A DNA stretch of 64,000 bases from Archivesica marissinica (taxonomy: Eukaryota; Mollusca; Bivalvia; Venerida; Vesicomyidae). Where the stretch lies: assembly GCA_014843695.1 (NCBI GenBank), contig CM026400.1, positions 46,012,846-46,076,845 of the forward strand, read 5' to 3'. This document shows positions 34,516-46,019 of the stretch, piece by piece. Under the pieces are notes generated by a model. It saw only the letters and a list, made by a program, of their open reading frames with translations. It was not told the origin of the DNA and searched no databases. Each line of letters starts with the position of its first letter. The stretch's first letter is position 1. Position numbers and translations under genes: made by a program.

Positions 34516-35017
34516 GCGAGTGTTCTGAGAGAGGGCGAGGTACAATCCGGTTCGCTGCCACAAATAATAAAATATTCCGACCTTCCGCTGTAATTTCACG
34601 CCCGCAAATAACGGTAAAATCAGAAAAGAGCAACGCTCTATCGGAAACACCCATTTCTCTATAGAACGCCAAAAATCAATCCCCATCTCATGAATATTCA
34701 TATTACCGTCACGTGCCTCTTGGATACTTGTCGTCTGCCGGTAACAGAGACGCAGAACCAATAACTATTGTCACAATATTATTATGAACAGAAAGTTCGG
34801 AAGAACAACAAAAATTCTAACATTAGTTCGGACCAATTTGGGACTCTTGTGATAAGACTAAATTGAAAAATTGTACACAGGGAATAATCATTATAAATAT
34901 CAGATTGGATTATTGTAACTGATTTCACGTGACATTGACTGAGCCGACGAGCAGAGGGTTCAGGTTTCCCGTCGGAAATGAGTGTGGGGCTAGATGCCCC
35001 GCATAACGGATACTTAC
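34516..35017. other. spacer left of the candidate exon
   Basis: Single-copy-looking DNA. On the minus strand it would be intron if the exon at 35018-35063 is real. No second exon was identified. Confidence 0.4.
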
Positions 35018-35063
35018 CGTCGTCGGGAAGTCCTGGAAGTCCGCCGGCATCACTTGTCGACAT
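35018..35063 (-). CDS. possible first coding exon (low confidence)
   Basis: On the minus strand an ATG (35063) opens 46 nt encoding MSTSDAGGLPGLPDDG, followed exactly by a strong splice donor (G then GTAAGTA, intron side from 35017). An A at -3 fits a usable start context. Composition is more GC-rich and codon-like than the surrounding AT-rich DNA. No acceptor or following exon was found inside the window, and no family is recognised. This could be the 5' end of a host gene extending leftward, or chance. Confidence 0.25.
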
Positions 35064-35959
35064 GATTAGTCGCAACAAACTATTAGAAGGTGAGGATGGT
35101 CATATTTCAATCGCATTCTACTCATTAGAATTTTAAAAAATATATTTTAGTGTTTCAAACGAATTATATTCTATAGTTTAGTAATTTACCCGTTTACCAA
35201 ATTTATGTTTAAAAATTCATGTTTTAAATGTTGAAATACCTGGCAATTCTATAGTACCTGTTTAACATATAAGATTTATTAAACCTATTTGACCTATTTA
35301 AATATCCTGATATAAGCACCAAGTTAATATAAGAAACTTGAAATGTGCATGTTCGTAATGTGTAATAGATATATAGAATTAGTCGAATTTGTGAACGCGA
35401 TCCCATGGTACCGTGCTCGATTAGTATCGAGTTCTCGTTATGATTTTGTAATTGAATCAAGTTTTCATATAAATTTATTACATCAATTTGTCGCAAACAA
35501 TCATTACTACACTAGACAGATGGAATATCAGTGTGCGCGATACTTAGTATTGCTTGATTAAAAAGAAAGAATGGGGTATTAATAAAACATGTTCCGTTCA
35601 TGTTGTGTCGCTTCAGTCTGTGATTAACTTTAGACAGCACGGGGGACGTGCACTACAGGTATTAGCATATTCGAACTTTAATATTAAAGTAAACTGTAAT
35701 TTTAAAAACGATAAAGCGGATGCAAATATTTCGGGACAATCTTAATTTTTAATTTAATATATTTATAAACATATTTTAATATTTATCTATAATGTCATTT
35801 ACTTTATCTCTATAAAATATATTTTATTTGTGATGATATTTAAATATATATTTGAATGTATGCATATTTAGTGACTCCATTATAGGGCGACTATTTAAAT
35901 ATAAATGGCTACTAGAGATTATTCGTTAGATACAAACTGTATTATAATAATAATAATAA

Positions 35960-35990
<31 letters not shown>

Positions 35991-36409
35991 TTTAGTCTTA
36001 TTATTATTATTTGTAATTAGTTTATATATGAGAATTCACGTACACGCCGACGGTTTTGTTTCAGATATAAAATACATTATTAGTGCATTATATATCTAAG
36101 TAAGTAAATATATATTCAAGACGTATAAACACGCGCGTGTATTAGTTATACATTTTACAATATTATAAGACATGTTACATATAACTGTAATTACATGAAC
36201 CAAAAAATGGACGGTTGTTATGGGATGGGCCTCCGACCCCTAATATACCTATTACGGAGAATAATAAATGGGGTTACTCCTATTAGGGACCGGAACACAG
36301 AAAAGACATGTTACAAAAGTCACCCGATCCAGTATATATAACGTAAATGTGTTATTAAATATAACTTAGTAACTACATAAGTAAATAATAAATAAATAAT
36401 TTATTATAT
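35064..36409. other. AT-rich stretch, nothing recognised
   Basis: Very AT-rich, with an (ATT)n run at 35940-36015. No gene or known repeat seen. Confidence 0.5.
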
Positions 36410-36565
36410 CTTATTCCCTAGGCAAGTTTTACTGGTTACTGTTTACATGTTTTATTGTGCTAATTCATGTTTTAATTTGTTGAGGGCCTCATGGTAGATT
36501 GACTTAATTGTTCAAATGAGTTCTCTCGTTAACTAAAGTCTTTATTATTATTATTATTATTATTA
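36410..36565 (+). repeat. retroelement 3' end with (TTA)n
   Basis: GGCAAGTTTTACTGGTTACTG, TTGAGGGCCTCATGGTAGAT, CTCTCGTTAACTAAAGTC, then (TTATTA)n. The longest of several copies of this 3' end (25133-25260, 37190-37275, 43018-43095). Confidence 0.7.
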
Positions 36566-36783
36566 TATTGTGGCATGTGAATTTAGACGTTTGTATATAC
36601 ATTCTTACATGCATTTACAAAAATTACAAACAAGCACCCTGCCCATTGGGCTTATATGCCACCCGAAATTAGTTACAGTAGCACGTGCAATGTTTACAAT
36701 TATACACAGTGTATTACCTAGAATAAATATTCACGAGACAATACAAAATATATGTACACGATGTTAGAGACAATCATACTTTG

Positions 36784-37068
36784 ACAGATCCCCCGTCTGA
36801 CCCTAATACAATTAACAGTCTTTCAGGGATCGCATGTTCGATCCCCCGTCTGACCCTAATAAAATGAACAGTCTTTCAGATGGGACGTTAAGCCGAGGTC
36901 TCGTGTCGGTGCTTTACACCATGCACGTAAAAGAACCAGAGGAGACTCTGGAATGGGTCTCTGTCTGTATCATTGCACTATCCTCCAAAATCTAAAATGA
37001 CTAATCTCTTGAGGATGCATCGCTCATATGGGCAACCGGTAGCGAAGATAAATAAACGTAAAAACACA
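36784..37068 (+). mobile_element. SINE A, head partly lost and duplicated
   Basis: The junction GATCCCCCGTCTGACCCTAA to AACAGTCTTTCAG occurs twice in a row before the normal body and tail. The A-box half of the head is absent. Confidence 0.9.
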
Positions 37069-37189
37069 CTTCTTTTATTTAGAAATATGAAATTTGAAGT
37101 CTTTAGAAATAATCAGTTTCATATATAATTTATATTATATGTGCAGTTCTCACTTATAGTGCTATCTTTTGATTGCATTTGATTATATA

Positions 37190-37275
37190 TATGTTGAGGG
37201 TCTCATGGTAGATTAACTTTTGTTAAATGAGTACTCTCGTTAAATAAAGTCTTTATTATTATTATTATTATAATG
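37190..37275 (+). repeat. retroelement 3' tail with (TTA)n
   Basis: TTGAGGGTCTCATGGTAGAT, TACTCTCGTTAAATAAAGTC, then (TTATTA)n. Confidence 0.7.
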
Positions 37276-37499
37276 TATACATATATTATATATTTAAAAC
37301 CAAGGCTGTTATATTTAAGCGAATGTCAACTTGACCGGTCCGGAAGTTAGATCAACATTCCAATTTAATACAGAATACAATTCTTAGTATTACATGTACT
37401 GTTTATCGTCAGTTTTACATACACCGACAGTATGTGCACATGTGTATGAAACATTAACAATTACGGGCGGGAACGATGAGTCAAATGTCTTTGTTTGTT

Positions 37500-37676
37500 T
37501 GGGTTTTACGCCAGCATCAGCACCATGTTTGGGCTGGCGGACAGTTTACCTAATAACACATTTGCTGGACAAGCTCAAGCGGTTAACCAGTGCCTGGTGC
37601 AACAACCTCCGTAAGAAACTGTCAACCTTTTCATATAAATGAGGCACGGCTTGAGCGGGTCTCGAACCCGTCACAA
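37500..37676 (-). mobile_element. SINE D, reverse copy with variant tail
   Basis: Body words reversed (CCTAATAACACATTTGCTGG, CAGTGCCTGGTGCAACAACC) and a B box GTCTCGAACCCG. The tail is the variant GTTTTACGCCAGCATCAGCA, as in the copy at 56514, instead of the A/D shared tail. Confidence 0.8.
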
Positions 37677-37692
37677 GATGCATCACATTAGT

Positions 37693-37895
37693 TTATACAA
37701 AATTCGTTTAGCTCGATTGCGAAACAAATTCAAACAACATTAGAATTTAATCGCTACCGATGCATAATTTCTTACGGAATCCATAACCATGAGGGAGAGA
37801 GAAGGGGCAATGTGGATTTAAGTGGCTTGCCTACGGACACCGTCAACGCAGTTCTGATGGGATTCGAACCCACAACCTCTCGATCACGAGTCTGA
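37693..37895 (-). mobile_element. SINE B-like, divergent
   Basis: Tail TTTAGCTCGATTGCGAAAC, GAGGGAGAGAGAAGGGGCAAT, TGGCTTGCCTACGGACAC. The head is of another type: GGGATTCGAACCCACAACC. Confidence 0.78.
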
Positions 37896-38302
37896 CACTA
37901 TATGCATCACTTATATATTAATTATATCCATTTTAAATTTTTTAAATCGTCATACATTTTGATCGCGTGTATTTTAGAAAATTGGATTAGATGACTTATA
38001 GGCCCGTTGGGTTTGATGTTAGCTTACTGTGTTATAATTCGATGCATGTGTAATGAACAGCACACATCACGATAATAAAATATTTACGTACCCATGTACT
38101 TACAGTCAGCGAATAAATCAATAAATCAATAAATCAATAGTCTTAGATCTAAATAAAACTAATTAAATATAAAGCAGTTTCTGCTAGTCTCTCGTTTCTT
38201 TCGAGGAATACACCTATAACATAGAGTGTATGCATTAACAACTGTTCCTCGATTGTATCTTGTAAATAAAATATGTTGTTATGTATACCCTTGATAATAT
38301 TT
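37896..38302. other. spacer, nothing recognised
   Basis: AT-rich, with an (AATCAATA)n-like patch at 38115. No gene seen. Confidence 0.5.
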
Positions 38303-38346
38303 ACAGTCTTTCAGATGGAACACTAAACAGAGGTCTCATGTATCGG
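38303..38346 (+). mobile_element. left edge of the SINE A that seeded the 44-bp satellite
   Basis: ACAGTCTTTCAGATGGAAC, then ACTAAACAGAGGTCTCATG: this is SINE A body, contiguous (apart from an inserted SINE A) with the first satellite unit at 38660. Confidence 0.8.
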
Positions 38347-38659
38347 TGTGTGTGTTTTACGTTTATTTATCGTCGCTACCGGTTGCCCATATGAGCGACG
38401 CCTCCTGAAGATATTAGTTATTTTAGAATTTTGGGGGTAGTCCAATGATACAGAGAGAGAGAGAGAGATAGAGAGAGAGAGACCCATTCCAGAGTCTCAT
38501 CTGGTTCTTTACGTGCACGGTGTAAAGCACCGACACGAGACCTCGGTTTAAAGTCCCAGCTGAAAGACTGTTAATTTTATTAGCGTCAGACGGGGAATCG
38601 AACCTGCGATCCCTGGATTACCAGTCCAGCGTGTTACCTCTGGACTACATATCCGTCTG
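38347..38659 (-). mobile_element. SINE A inserted at the satellite edge
   Basis: Full reverse copy with a small GAGA expansion (38452-38482). It splits the seed SINE A body from the satellite that grew out of it, so it arrived later or at that boundary. Confidence 0.92.
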
Positions 38660-41145
38660 TATCATATATTGGTGCTATACACCGGGCATGTATAAACCCG
38701 AGGTCTCATATATCGGTGCTATACACCAGGCATGTATAAACCCGAGGTCTCATATATCGGTGCTATACACCGGTCATGCATAAACCCGAGGTCTCATATA
38801 TCGGTGCTATACACCGGGCATGTATGAACCCGAGGTCTCATATATCGGTGATATACACCGGGCATGTATACACCTAGGTCTCATATATCGGTGCTATACA
38901 CCGGGCATGTATAAACCTAGGTCTCATATATCGGTGCTATACACCGGGCATGTATAAACCTAGGTCTCATGTATCGGTGCTATACACCAGGCATGTATAA
39001 ACCGAGGTCTCATATATCGGTGCTATACACCAGGCATGTATAAACCGAGGTCTCATATATCGGTGCTATACACCAGGCATGTATAAACCGAGGTCTCATA
39101 TATCGGTGCTATACACCGGGCATGCATAAACCCGAGGTCTCATATATCGGTGCTATACACCGGGCATGTATAAACCCGAGGTCTCATATATCGGTGCTAT
39201 ACACCGGCATGCATAAACCCGAGGTCTCATATATCGGTGCTATACACCGGGCATGTATAAACCCGAGGTCTCATGTATCGGTGCTATACACCGGGCATGT
39301 ATAAACCCGAGGTCTCGTGTATCGGTGCTATACACCGGGCATGTATAAACCCGAGGTCTCATATATCGGTGCTATACACCAGGCATGTATAAACCGAGGT
39401 CTCATATATCGGTGCTATACACCAGGCATGTATAAACCGAGGTCTCATATATCGGTGCTATACACCAGGCATGTATAAACCGAGGTCTCATATATCGGTG
39501 CTATACACCGGGCATGCATAAACCCTATGTCTCATATATCGGTGCTATACACCGGGCATGTATAAACCCGAGGTCTCATATATCGGTGCTATACACCGGG
39601 CATGTATAAACCCGAGGTCTCATGTATCGGTGCTATACACCGGGCATGCATAAACCCGAGGTTTCATGTATCGGTGCTATACACCGGGCATGTATAAACC
39701 CGAGGTCTCGTGTATCGGTGCTATACACCGGGCATGTATAAACCCGAGGTCTCATGTATCGGTGCTATACACCGGGCATGTATAAACCCGAGGTCTCATG
39801 TATCGGTGCTATACACCGGGCATGTATAAACCCGAGGTCTCATGTATCGGTGCTATACACCGGGCATGTATAAACCCGAGGTCTCATATATCGGTGCTAT
39901 ACACCGGGCATGTATAAACCCGAGGTCTCATGTATCGGTGCTATACACCGGGCATGTATAAACCCGAGGTCTCGTGTATCGGTGCTATACACCGGGCATG
40001 CATAAACCCGAGGTCTCATGTATCGGTGCTATACACCGGGCATGTATAAACCTAGGTCTCATGTATCGGTGCTATACACCAGGCATGTATAAACCGAGGT
40101 CTCATATATCGGTGCTATACACCGGGCATGCATAAACCCGAGGTCTCATGTATCGGTGCTATACACCGGGCATGTATAAACCCGAGGTCTCATGTATCGG
40201 TGCTATACACCGGGCATGCATAAACCCGAGGTCTCATGTATCGGTGCTATACACCGGGCATGTATAAACCCGAGGTCTCATGTATCGGTGCTATACACCG
40301 GGCATGTATAAACCCGAGGTCTCATGTATCGGTGCTATACACCGGGCATGTATAAACCCGAGGTCTCATGTATCGGTGCTATACACCGGGCATGTATAAA
40401 CCCGAGGTCTCATGTATCGGTGCTATACACCGGGCATGTAAACCCGAGGTCTCATATATCGGTGCTATACACCGGGCATGTATAAACCCGAGGTCTCATG
40501 TATCGGTGCTATACACCGGGCATGTATAAACCCGAGGTCTCATGTATCGGTGCTATACACCGGGCATGTATAAACCCGAGGTCTCATATATCGGTGCTAT
40601 ACACCGGGCATGTATAAACCCGAGGTCTCATGTATCGGTGCTATACACCGGGCATGTATAAACCCGAGGTCTCATGTATCGGTGCTATACACCGGGCATG
40701 TATAAACCCGAGGTCTCATATATCGGTGCTATACACCGGGCATGCATAAACCCGAGGTCTCATATATCGGTGCTATACACCGGTCATGTATAAACCCGAG
40801 CTCTCATATATCGGTGCTATACACCGGTCATGTATAAACCCGAGGTCTCATATATCGGTGCTATACACCGGGCATGTATAAACCCGAGGTCTCATATATC
40901 GGTGCTATACACCGGTCATGCATAAACCCGAGGTCTCATGTATCGGTGCTATACACCGGGCATGTATAAACCCGAGGTCTCATATATCGGTGCTATACAC
41001 CAGGCATATATAAACCTGTGGTCTCATGTATCGGTGCTATACACCGGGCATGTATAAACCTGTTGTCTCATGTATCGGTGCTATACACCGGGCATGTATA
41101 AACCCTAGGTCTCATATATCGGTGCTATACACCGGGCATGCATGA
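38660..41145. repeat. 44-bp satellite derived from SINE A body
   Basis: About 56 copies of a 44-bp unit: AAACCCGAGGTCTCATATAT, CGGTGCTATACACCGGGCAT, GTAT. The unit equals the SINE A body segment AAACCGAGGTCTCGTGTCGG-TGCTTTACACCGTGCACGTA with few changes. Variants ATATATCGG/ATGTATCGG, GGGCATG/AGGCATG and TGTATA/TGCATA occur in blocks. Confidence 0.95.
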
Positions 41146-41215
41146 CAACCAGGAATGATTCTTTACTTGTATCGTATTCTGTATTTTGCACTAGCCTCCC
41201 AAAAAGTAAACACGT
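41146..41215 (+). mobile_element. right edge of the seed SINE A
   Basis: AACCAGGAATGATTC...TGTATC, then TTTTGCACTAGCCTCCC with following A/T-rich bases corresponds to the SINE A body downstream of the amplified segment (GGAATGGGTC, TGTATCATTGCACTATCCTCC). The satellite is therefore framed on both sides by one SINE A copy. Confidence 0.65.
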
Positions 41216-41218
41216 GAA

Positions 41219-41492
41219 AGTCGTGATAGCGCAGTGGTCGCTTCAGGTGCGAAATGTCCTGAGTTCGAGCCATTCAATTCAATTCTACGCGTTCGCTTCA
41301 GGTGCGAAACGTCCGGAGTTCGAGCCCCGCTGGAGCCGTTACGATTGTGCACTTCGTCAAGGCATTTAAATTCCACATTGCCTCTTCTCTCTCCTCCATG
41401 GCGATGGATCAGGAATACGGTCTCGAGAGTGATTAATATAAGCTGCAATAACTTGTTTCGCAATCGAGCTAAAATTAATGTGTATAAACTAA
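41219..41492 (+). mobile_element. SINE B with doubled head
   Basis: A first head fragment (GTGATAGCGCAGTGG, TCGCTTCAGGTGCGAAATG, GAGTTCGAGCC) is followed by a second (CGTTCGCTTCAGGTGCGAAA, GAGTTCGAGCCCC), then the full body and tail. An extra tail fragment of the same family lies at 41655-41706. Confidence 0.9.
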
Positions 41493-41654
41493 CGATAACC
41501 ACTTTATGTCAATTTAAGCCTTTATTAATATCTATTAATCACCAAATATTGACCACCTGTCAATAAAGGTCACGTGTTTCCATTCCCGCGAGCGGTCCTA
41601 CTCTACTAGTACAATTTGCAACTTTCAAATAAAATAATCACATCAAAAATTAAT

Positions 41655-41706
41655 TAAGTTGTAAGAACCTGATTCGCAATCGAGCGAAAATAAATTTGTA
41701 TAAAAT
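41655..41706 (+). mobile_element. SINE B/C tail fragment
   Basis: AAGTTGTAAGAACCTGATTC, GCAATCGAGCGAAAATAAAT only. Confidence 0.75.
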
Positions 41707-41799
41707 AGAGGTAGACTGAGCAATATTTTTCTGGAGGCGTCTCCATCTTTAGTTAGGATGCGACGATAATTAAACGTATCCACTCCACCCCATCTTAAA

Positions 41800-42088
41800 G
41801 ACTGTTAATTTTATTAGGGACAGACCAGTTGCCCATATGAGCGACGCCTCCTGAAGAGATTAGTCATGTTATACTTTTGGAGGATAGTGCAATGATACAG
41901 ACAGAGACTCATGCCAGGGTCTCCTCTGGTTCTTTTACGTGCACGGTGTACAGCACCGACACGAAACCTCGGTTTAAAGTCGCATCTGAAAGACTGCTAA
42001 TTTTATTAGGTTCAGACGGGGGATCGAACCTGTGATCCATGGATTACCAGTCCAGCGTGTTACCACTGAACTACAGATCCGTCTGTAA
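41800..42088 (-). mobile_element. SINE A, tail rearranged
   Basis: Reverse body and full head (TAGGTTCAGACGGGGGATCG to ATCCGTCTG). The tail end was replaced: a second body piece (CATCTTAAAGACTGTTAATTTT, about 41790-41815) precedes CAGTTGCCCATATGAGCG. Confidence 0.88.
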
Positions 42089-42189
42089 GGCAACTATGGG
42101 TATTTAGCAGCTTGTTTTATATTGCACAATACTGGACCATAATTCCGCGAAATATAATTCAGATCAATTTGCGAAAGAAACGAATATAC

Positions 42190-42229
42190 TAAAAAACTAC
42201 TACTACTACTACTACTGCTAATAATAATG

Positions 42230-42270
<41 letters not shown>
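42190..42270. repeat. (TAC)n / (TAA)n microsatellite
   Basis: ACTACTACTACT then (AATAAT)n. It forms the end of the reversed retroelement tail that continues to 42360 (ATGAACTTGTCC...AACGAGGAAACTTATTTGAC). Confidence 0.88.
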
Positions 42271-42271
<1 letters not shown>

Positions 42272-42419
42272 GAACTTGTCCAAATGTAGGTTTCTTATTA
42301 ATGTATTGGTTAACGAGGAAACTTATTTGACAAAGCCAATCTTGCATACGGCCTTAGCAAAACAATGAAATATGCTTTCCAAGTTGAAACTGATAACTAC
42401 TAGTATAGACTATGTTATG

Positions 42420-42510
42420 TACATGTATAACATGATGATGATTATGCTGATGGTGATGATGCTGCTGCTGGTGATGATGGTGGTGATGATGATGGTGATG
42501 ATGAGTTGAG
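42420..42510. repeat. (GAT)n-type imperfect microsatellite
   Basis: Imperfect GATGAT/GCTGCT/GGTGAT triplets. Confidence 0.85.
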
Positions 42511-42555
42511 ATGCAGGCTGACAGTTATGATATAGCGCCTGTTTTCAAGGCGTGT

Positions 42556-42831
42556 GTTTTACGTTTATTTATCGTCGCTACTGGTTGCCCATATGAGCGA
42601 CGCCTCCTGAAGAGATTAGTCATTTTAGATTGTTGGAGGATAGTGCTATGATACAGACAGGGACCCATTCCAGAATCTCCACTGGTTCTTTTACGTGCAC
42701 GGTGTACAGTACAGACACGAGACATCGGTTTAAAGTCCCATCTTAAAGACGGTTAATTGTATTAGGATCAGACGGGGGATCGAACCTGTGATCCTTGGAT
42801 TACCAGTCCAGCGTGTTAACAACTGGACTGT
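42556..42831 (-). mobile_element. SINE A, full length
   Basis: Reverse copy from GTTTTACG tail to the head. The head ends early at TTAACAACTGGACTGTG. Confidence 0.92.
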
Positions 42832-43017
42832 GTTGTTTTCAATGATAGAATACAGCTCTTATGTGTATGAGAAATGGACTGTTTACAGTATTTTGAAACA
42901 GAATTCCCCAGATATCCCCGGTTAGTGGCATAATTTGAATAACATTCTATACAATTATACCGAGAACATGCAAGTTGCGTAAATAGTAATAAATACTTTA
43001 GTAATACTAATTGTATG

Positions 43018-43095
43018 GGCAAGTTTTACTGGTTACTGTTTACATGTTTCAAATGAATTATCACGTTAAATAAAGTCTTTATTATAATAATATTA
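43018..43095 (+). repeat. retroelement 3' tail
   Basis: GGCAAGTTTTACTGGTTACTG, TATCACGTTAAATAAAGTC, then a short (TAA)n; an internally deleted copy of the 36410 end. Confidence 0.68.
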
Positions 43096-43183
43096 ATCAC
43101 TCTCGAGACCTCATTTCTGATGGAATCCATCACCACGAGTGATAGAGAGGGTGAGAGGAGAGAGAGAGAGGATAGAGAAAGGC

Positions 43184-43236
<53 letters not shown>

Positions 43237-43325
43237 CAATGTGGACTTTAAATAAGGCATTACGGATATTAAGGCCTAAGGGTACAATCGTAACGGCTAC
43301 AGCTGGGCGCGAACTAGACTAGATG
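43094..43325 (-). mobile_element. SINE B with expanded (GA)n
   Basis: TTAATCACTCTCGAGACCTC, CCATCACCACGAGTG, then ~90 bp of GAGA, GAAGAGGCAATGTGGACTTT and part of the head (GGGCGCGAACTAG). The remaining head is replaced by the following satellite. Confidence 0.88.
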
Positions 43326-43354
43326 TTGTCATCCTGTGTTAAAAAGCATGGCAG

Positions 43355-43793
43355 GATTATGTCCCGGCGGATTATGTCCGGGGGATTATGTCCGGGGATT
43401 ATGTCCCGGGGGATTATGTCCGGGGATTATGTCCGGGGGATTATGTCCCGGCGGATTATGTCCGGCGGATTATGTCCCGGGGGATTATGTCCGGGGGTAT
43501 GTCCGGGGGATTATGTCCCCGGCGGATTATGTCCCGGGGGATTATGTCCCGGGGGATTATGTCCCGGGGATTATGTCCGGCGGATTATGTCCGGGGGATT
43601 ATGTCCGGGGGATTATGTCCGGGGGATTATGTCCCGGGGGATTATGTCACGGCGGATTATGTCACGGCGGATTATGTCCCGGAGGATTATGTCCGGGGGA
43701 TTATGTCCGGGGGATTATGTCCCGGGGGATTATGTCCGGGGGATTATGTTCGGGGGATTATGTCCGGCGGATTATGTCATGGGGATTATGTAC
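43355..43793. repeat. 14/15-bp minisatellite (GGATTATGTCCGGG)
   Basis: About 30 copies of GGATTATGTCCGGGG or GGATTATGTCCCGGC. The 14/15-bp length mix lets all three plus frames stay open, giving MSGGLCPGDYV-like artefact peptides. Confidence 0.95.
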
Positions 43794-43799
43794 CCATCT

Positions 43800-44752
43800 C
43801 AGTACACAAACTGTTATAATTATTCTCAAATATGAATAATAGCCATTAAGGTGAGGATTTGGAAGACCTTCGAGCGAGTCACACCAGAATAGTTGCGACA
43901 CAATAGCTGACAATAAAACAGAGTGTCATATACGGTAATTGTGGTATCCAAGAAGCAGGTGTGGGTATGGGATGGAGCTATAGGGGGTGTGCGATGTCTC
44001 TTGCCAATTAGCTAAATGAAAAAAAAAGTCACATATTTTTTATTCCGGATAAAACGCTAGCTGATTGGTGGATTGTGATTGGTTTTGTTATTGGTTAATA
44101 CTGTACGATTGTGAATTCGTGAGGGATGTGGGATGCCCAGGGTACACACCTTGAATCCACTAATGCCGTAGCCTACGCAAATACTAACATACACCACCGT
44201 CACACAGCCAATAGTCCATGCATATATGGGTGGAATGACCAGACACGTGGGGACGAGATGTTGCAAATTGAAAAAACATGTCCTTCTGAAATATGTTTAA
44301 ACTATGCTCCCATTTATACAGTCGGGAATTGCAGTTTTCCATTTGCGCGTTAGTCATTTCATATGTGCAAGCCACGCTTAGTTATTGGGCTTAATTCAGC
44401 GATTGTGAATTTTTTTAAACAGTCGACGAAAGTGGTGGTCTCCCCCACACACAGAGCCGACCTTTAATATTTATTACTCTGTATTTCTGGATGGATGTGC
44501 GAAATTGGGGGCATTGGCTGTCTACTAGAAAGAATCACGTGGTCTAAAATATCATCCCTGGATATGTGGCAAATCAGAATTAAAAACAGTTGATGTATCG
44601 TCCATAGTGGTACCCATGCACATACTGATTATTAATAATTATTATACTGTTAGCAAAATAATACATGGATCTATGTAATCTGAATATGATTGGATTTGCA
44701 ACTAGTATGCTATATTTCTACATGTTGTGTACATGTTGTATTTCTGGATATA
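43800..44752. other. spacer, nothing recognised
   Basis: No repeat copy or gene seen. Short overlapping frames near 44057-44375 on both strands show no known motif. Confidence 0.45.
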
Positions 44753-44949
44753 TAGTCTACATCCGTTATGTCGAATTCCGTCATACCGAACAAAATACTT
44801 CGACATAACCGAAGTTTGACATAACGAAATTATATATAAACGTAGCCAGTTATATGTAAAATGATAGTGTCTGAAACGGGACTTTGATCCGACTTCGAGA
44901 TAGCCGGAGAATTAGACATAACCGACTTTGACATAACGGTTGTAGACTG
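44753..44949. mobile_element. pogo/Tigger-like MITE, copy 2
   Basis: Matches 28202-28398 over its whole length: AGTCTACATCCGTTATGTCG at the left, GGTTGTAGACTG at the right, and TA flanks. TTGACATAACGAAATTATAT preserves the repeated motif. Confidence 0.82.
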
Positions 44950-45034
44950 TATAAATAACTAAATATTTGTTTTACAATCCAGTACATAGTACATCATTTT
45001 CGTTTTATTTGGTTTCTAGTTCACGGCGGGGTCT

Positions 45035-45225
45035 CCGTGGCGTCTCGTAGCCGAGATGCTGTGAGTTCGAACCTGGCTACATGGTGTCCTTAGGCAAGAC
45101 ACTTAAATCCACATTGTCTCTTATGGCGCCCTCGTGGGCGTCGTGACCATGGATTTTTCTCAGGAATGAGGTCTCGAGAGCAATTAATCTAATGTTGTAA
45201 TAGCTTGTTTCACAATCGAGTGTTG
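45035..45225 (+). mobile_element. SINE B-like with different head
   Basis: Head TGTGAGTTCGAACCTGGC (B box) is unlike the standard SINE B. The body GTGTCCTTAGGCAAGACACTT, AGGAATGAGGTCTCGAGAG and tail CTTGTTTCACAATCGAG belong to the family. It suggests head exchange on a common body. Confidence 0.78.
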
Positions 45226-45235
45226 TTTCGCAATT

Positions 45236-45490
45236 GGCTGTCCGATTAGCGCAGTGGTTAGCGCGCTCGCTTCTCACCAATGTAACCCTGGTTCGATCCT
45301 TGGACGGGAGGCACGTGAGATTGTACGGTGGTCGCCATATCGGACAGGTGGGTTTTCTCCGGGTACTCCGGTTTTCTCACACACGAATAACAACATAGAT
45401 ACGCTTTCATCCGCGCTAATGAGAGTGAGTAATGTATATAAGTTGTTAAAAACTTGCTTCGCAATCGTTGTAAAATAAATAAAGTTTAAA
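45236..45490 (+). mobile_element. SINE C, full length
   Basis: Head TCCGATTAGCGCAGTGGTTA (A box) with B box GGTTCGATCC, central domain GTGGGTTTTCTCCGGGTACT, CCGGTTTTCTCACACACG, then a tail ATAAGTTGTTAAAAACTTGC, TTCGCAATCGTTGTAAAATA nearly identical to the SINE B tail. The central domain resembles one shared by SINEs of several invertebrate phyla (recalled, not checked). Confidence 0.88.
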
Positions 45491-46019
45491 CTAAACTTAA
45501 ACAAAGTGTATGTATACACTATGTATTTGCTTCATGCATTGTTCAGTATCATATTGTACATTGCTACGTTGTGCTGTATTCCGTGTAATGCACTGGTTTT
45601 ACTCTTATCTTCGACATCCATCTTGTTGCCAGTGGCAACTTAGTAGAATCGGATTATAGCGTGGACCTGAGCCCGGCTTATAGCCATATCCTGATTGACA
45701 ACCTTGTCTGCGGTACTGTTTACCTGAGCCGGATCACGATGCGGCGGACAGGTGAAATAGGAATACGATAAATAAGTGAACCGTGACATGTCGCATGTAT
45801 CCGGCATAAAGGATCAAAGACGCCGACACACGCGCACACCTGCTCCCTATGATAACAAATAACGGCATCCGAGAGTGAGGCTGATTCTAAAAGGTGATTA
45901 ATGACCGATACAGACTTAATAAAATCTGTTTTAATGTTTTTCAGCAATAGTTTAAACGGTATATGACAGCATTGTTTTAATGAAACATTCCTCAAATAAT
46001 GGAATAGAACATTATACAT
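45491..46019. other. spacer, nothing recognised
   Basis: No gene or repeat recognised. Confidence 0.5.

Noticed and set aside
38660..41145. CRISPR-like array
   Set aside because: Direct tandem repeats with no unique spacers, in eukaryotic DNA. The same applies to all other arrays.
43323..43839. GLCPGDYV-repeat protein
   Set aside because: All three plus frames of a 14/15-bp satellite are open; no domain.
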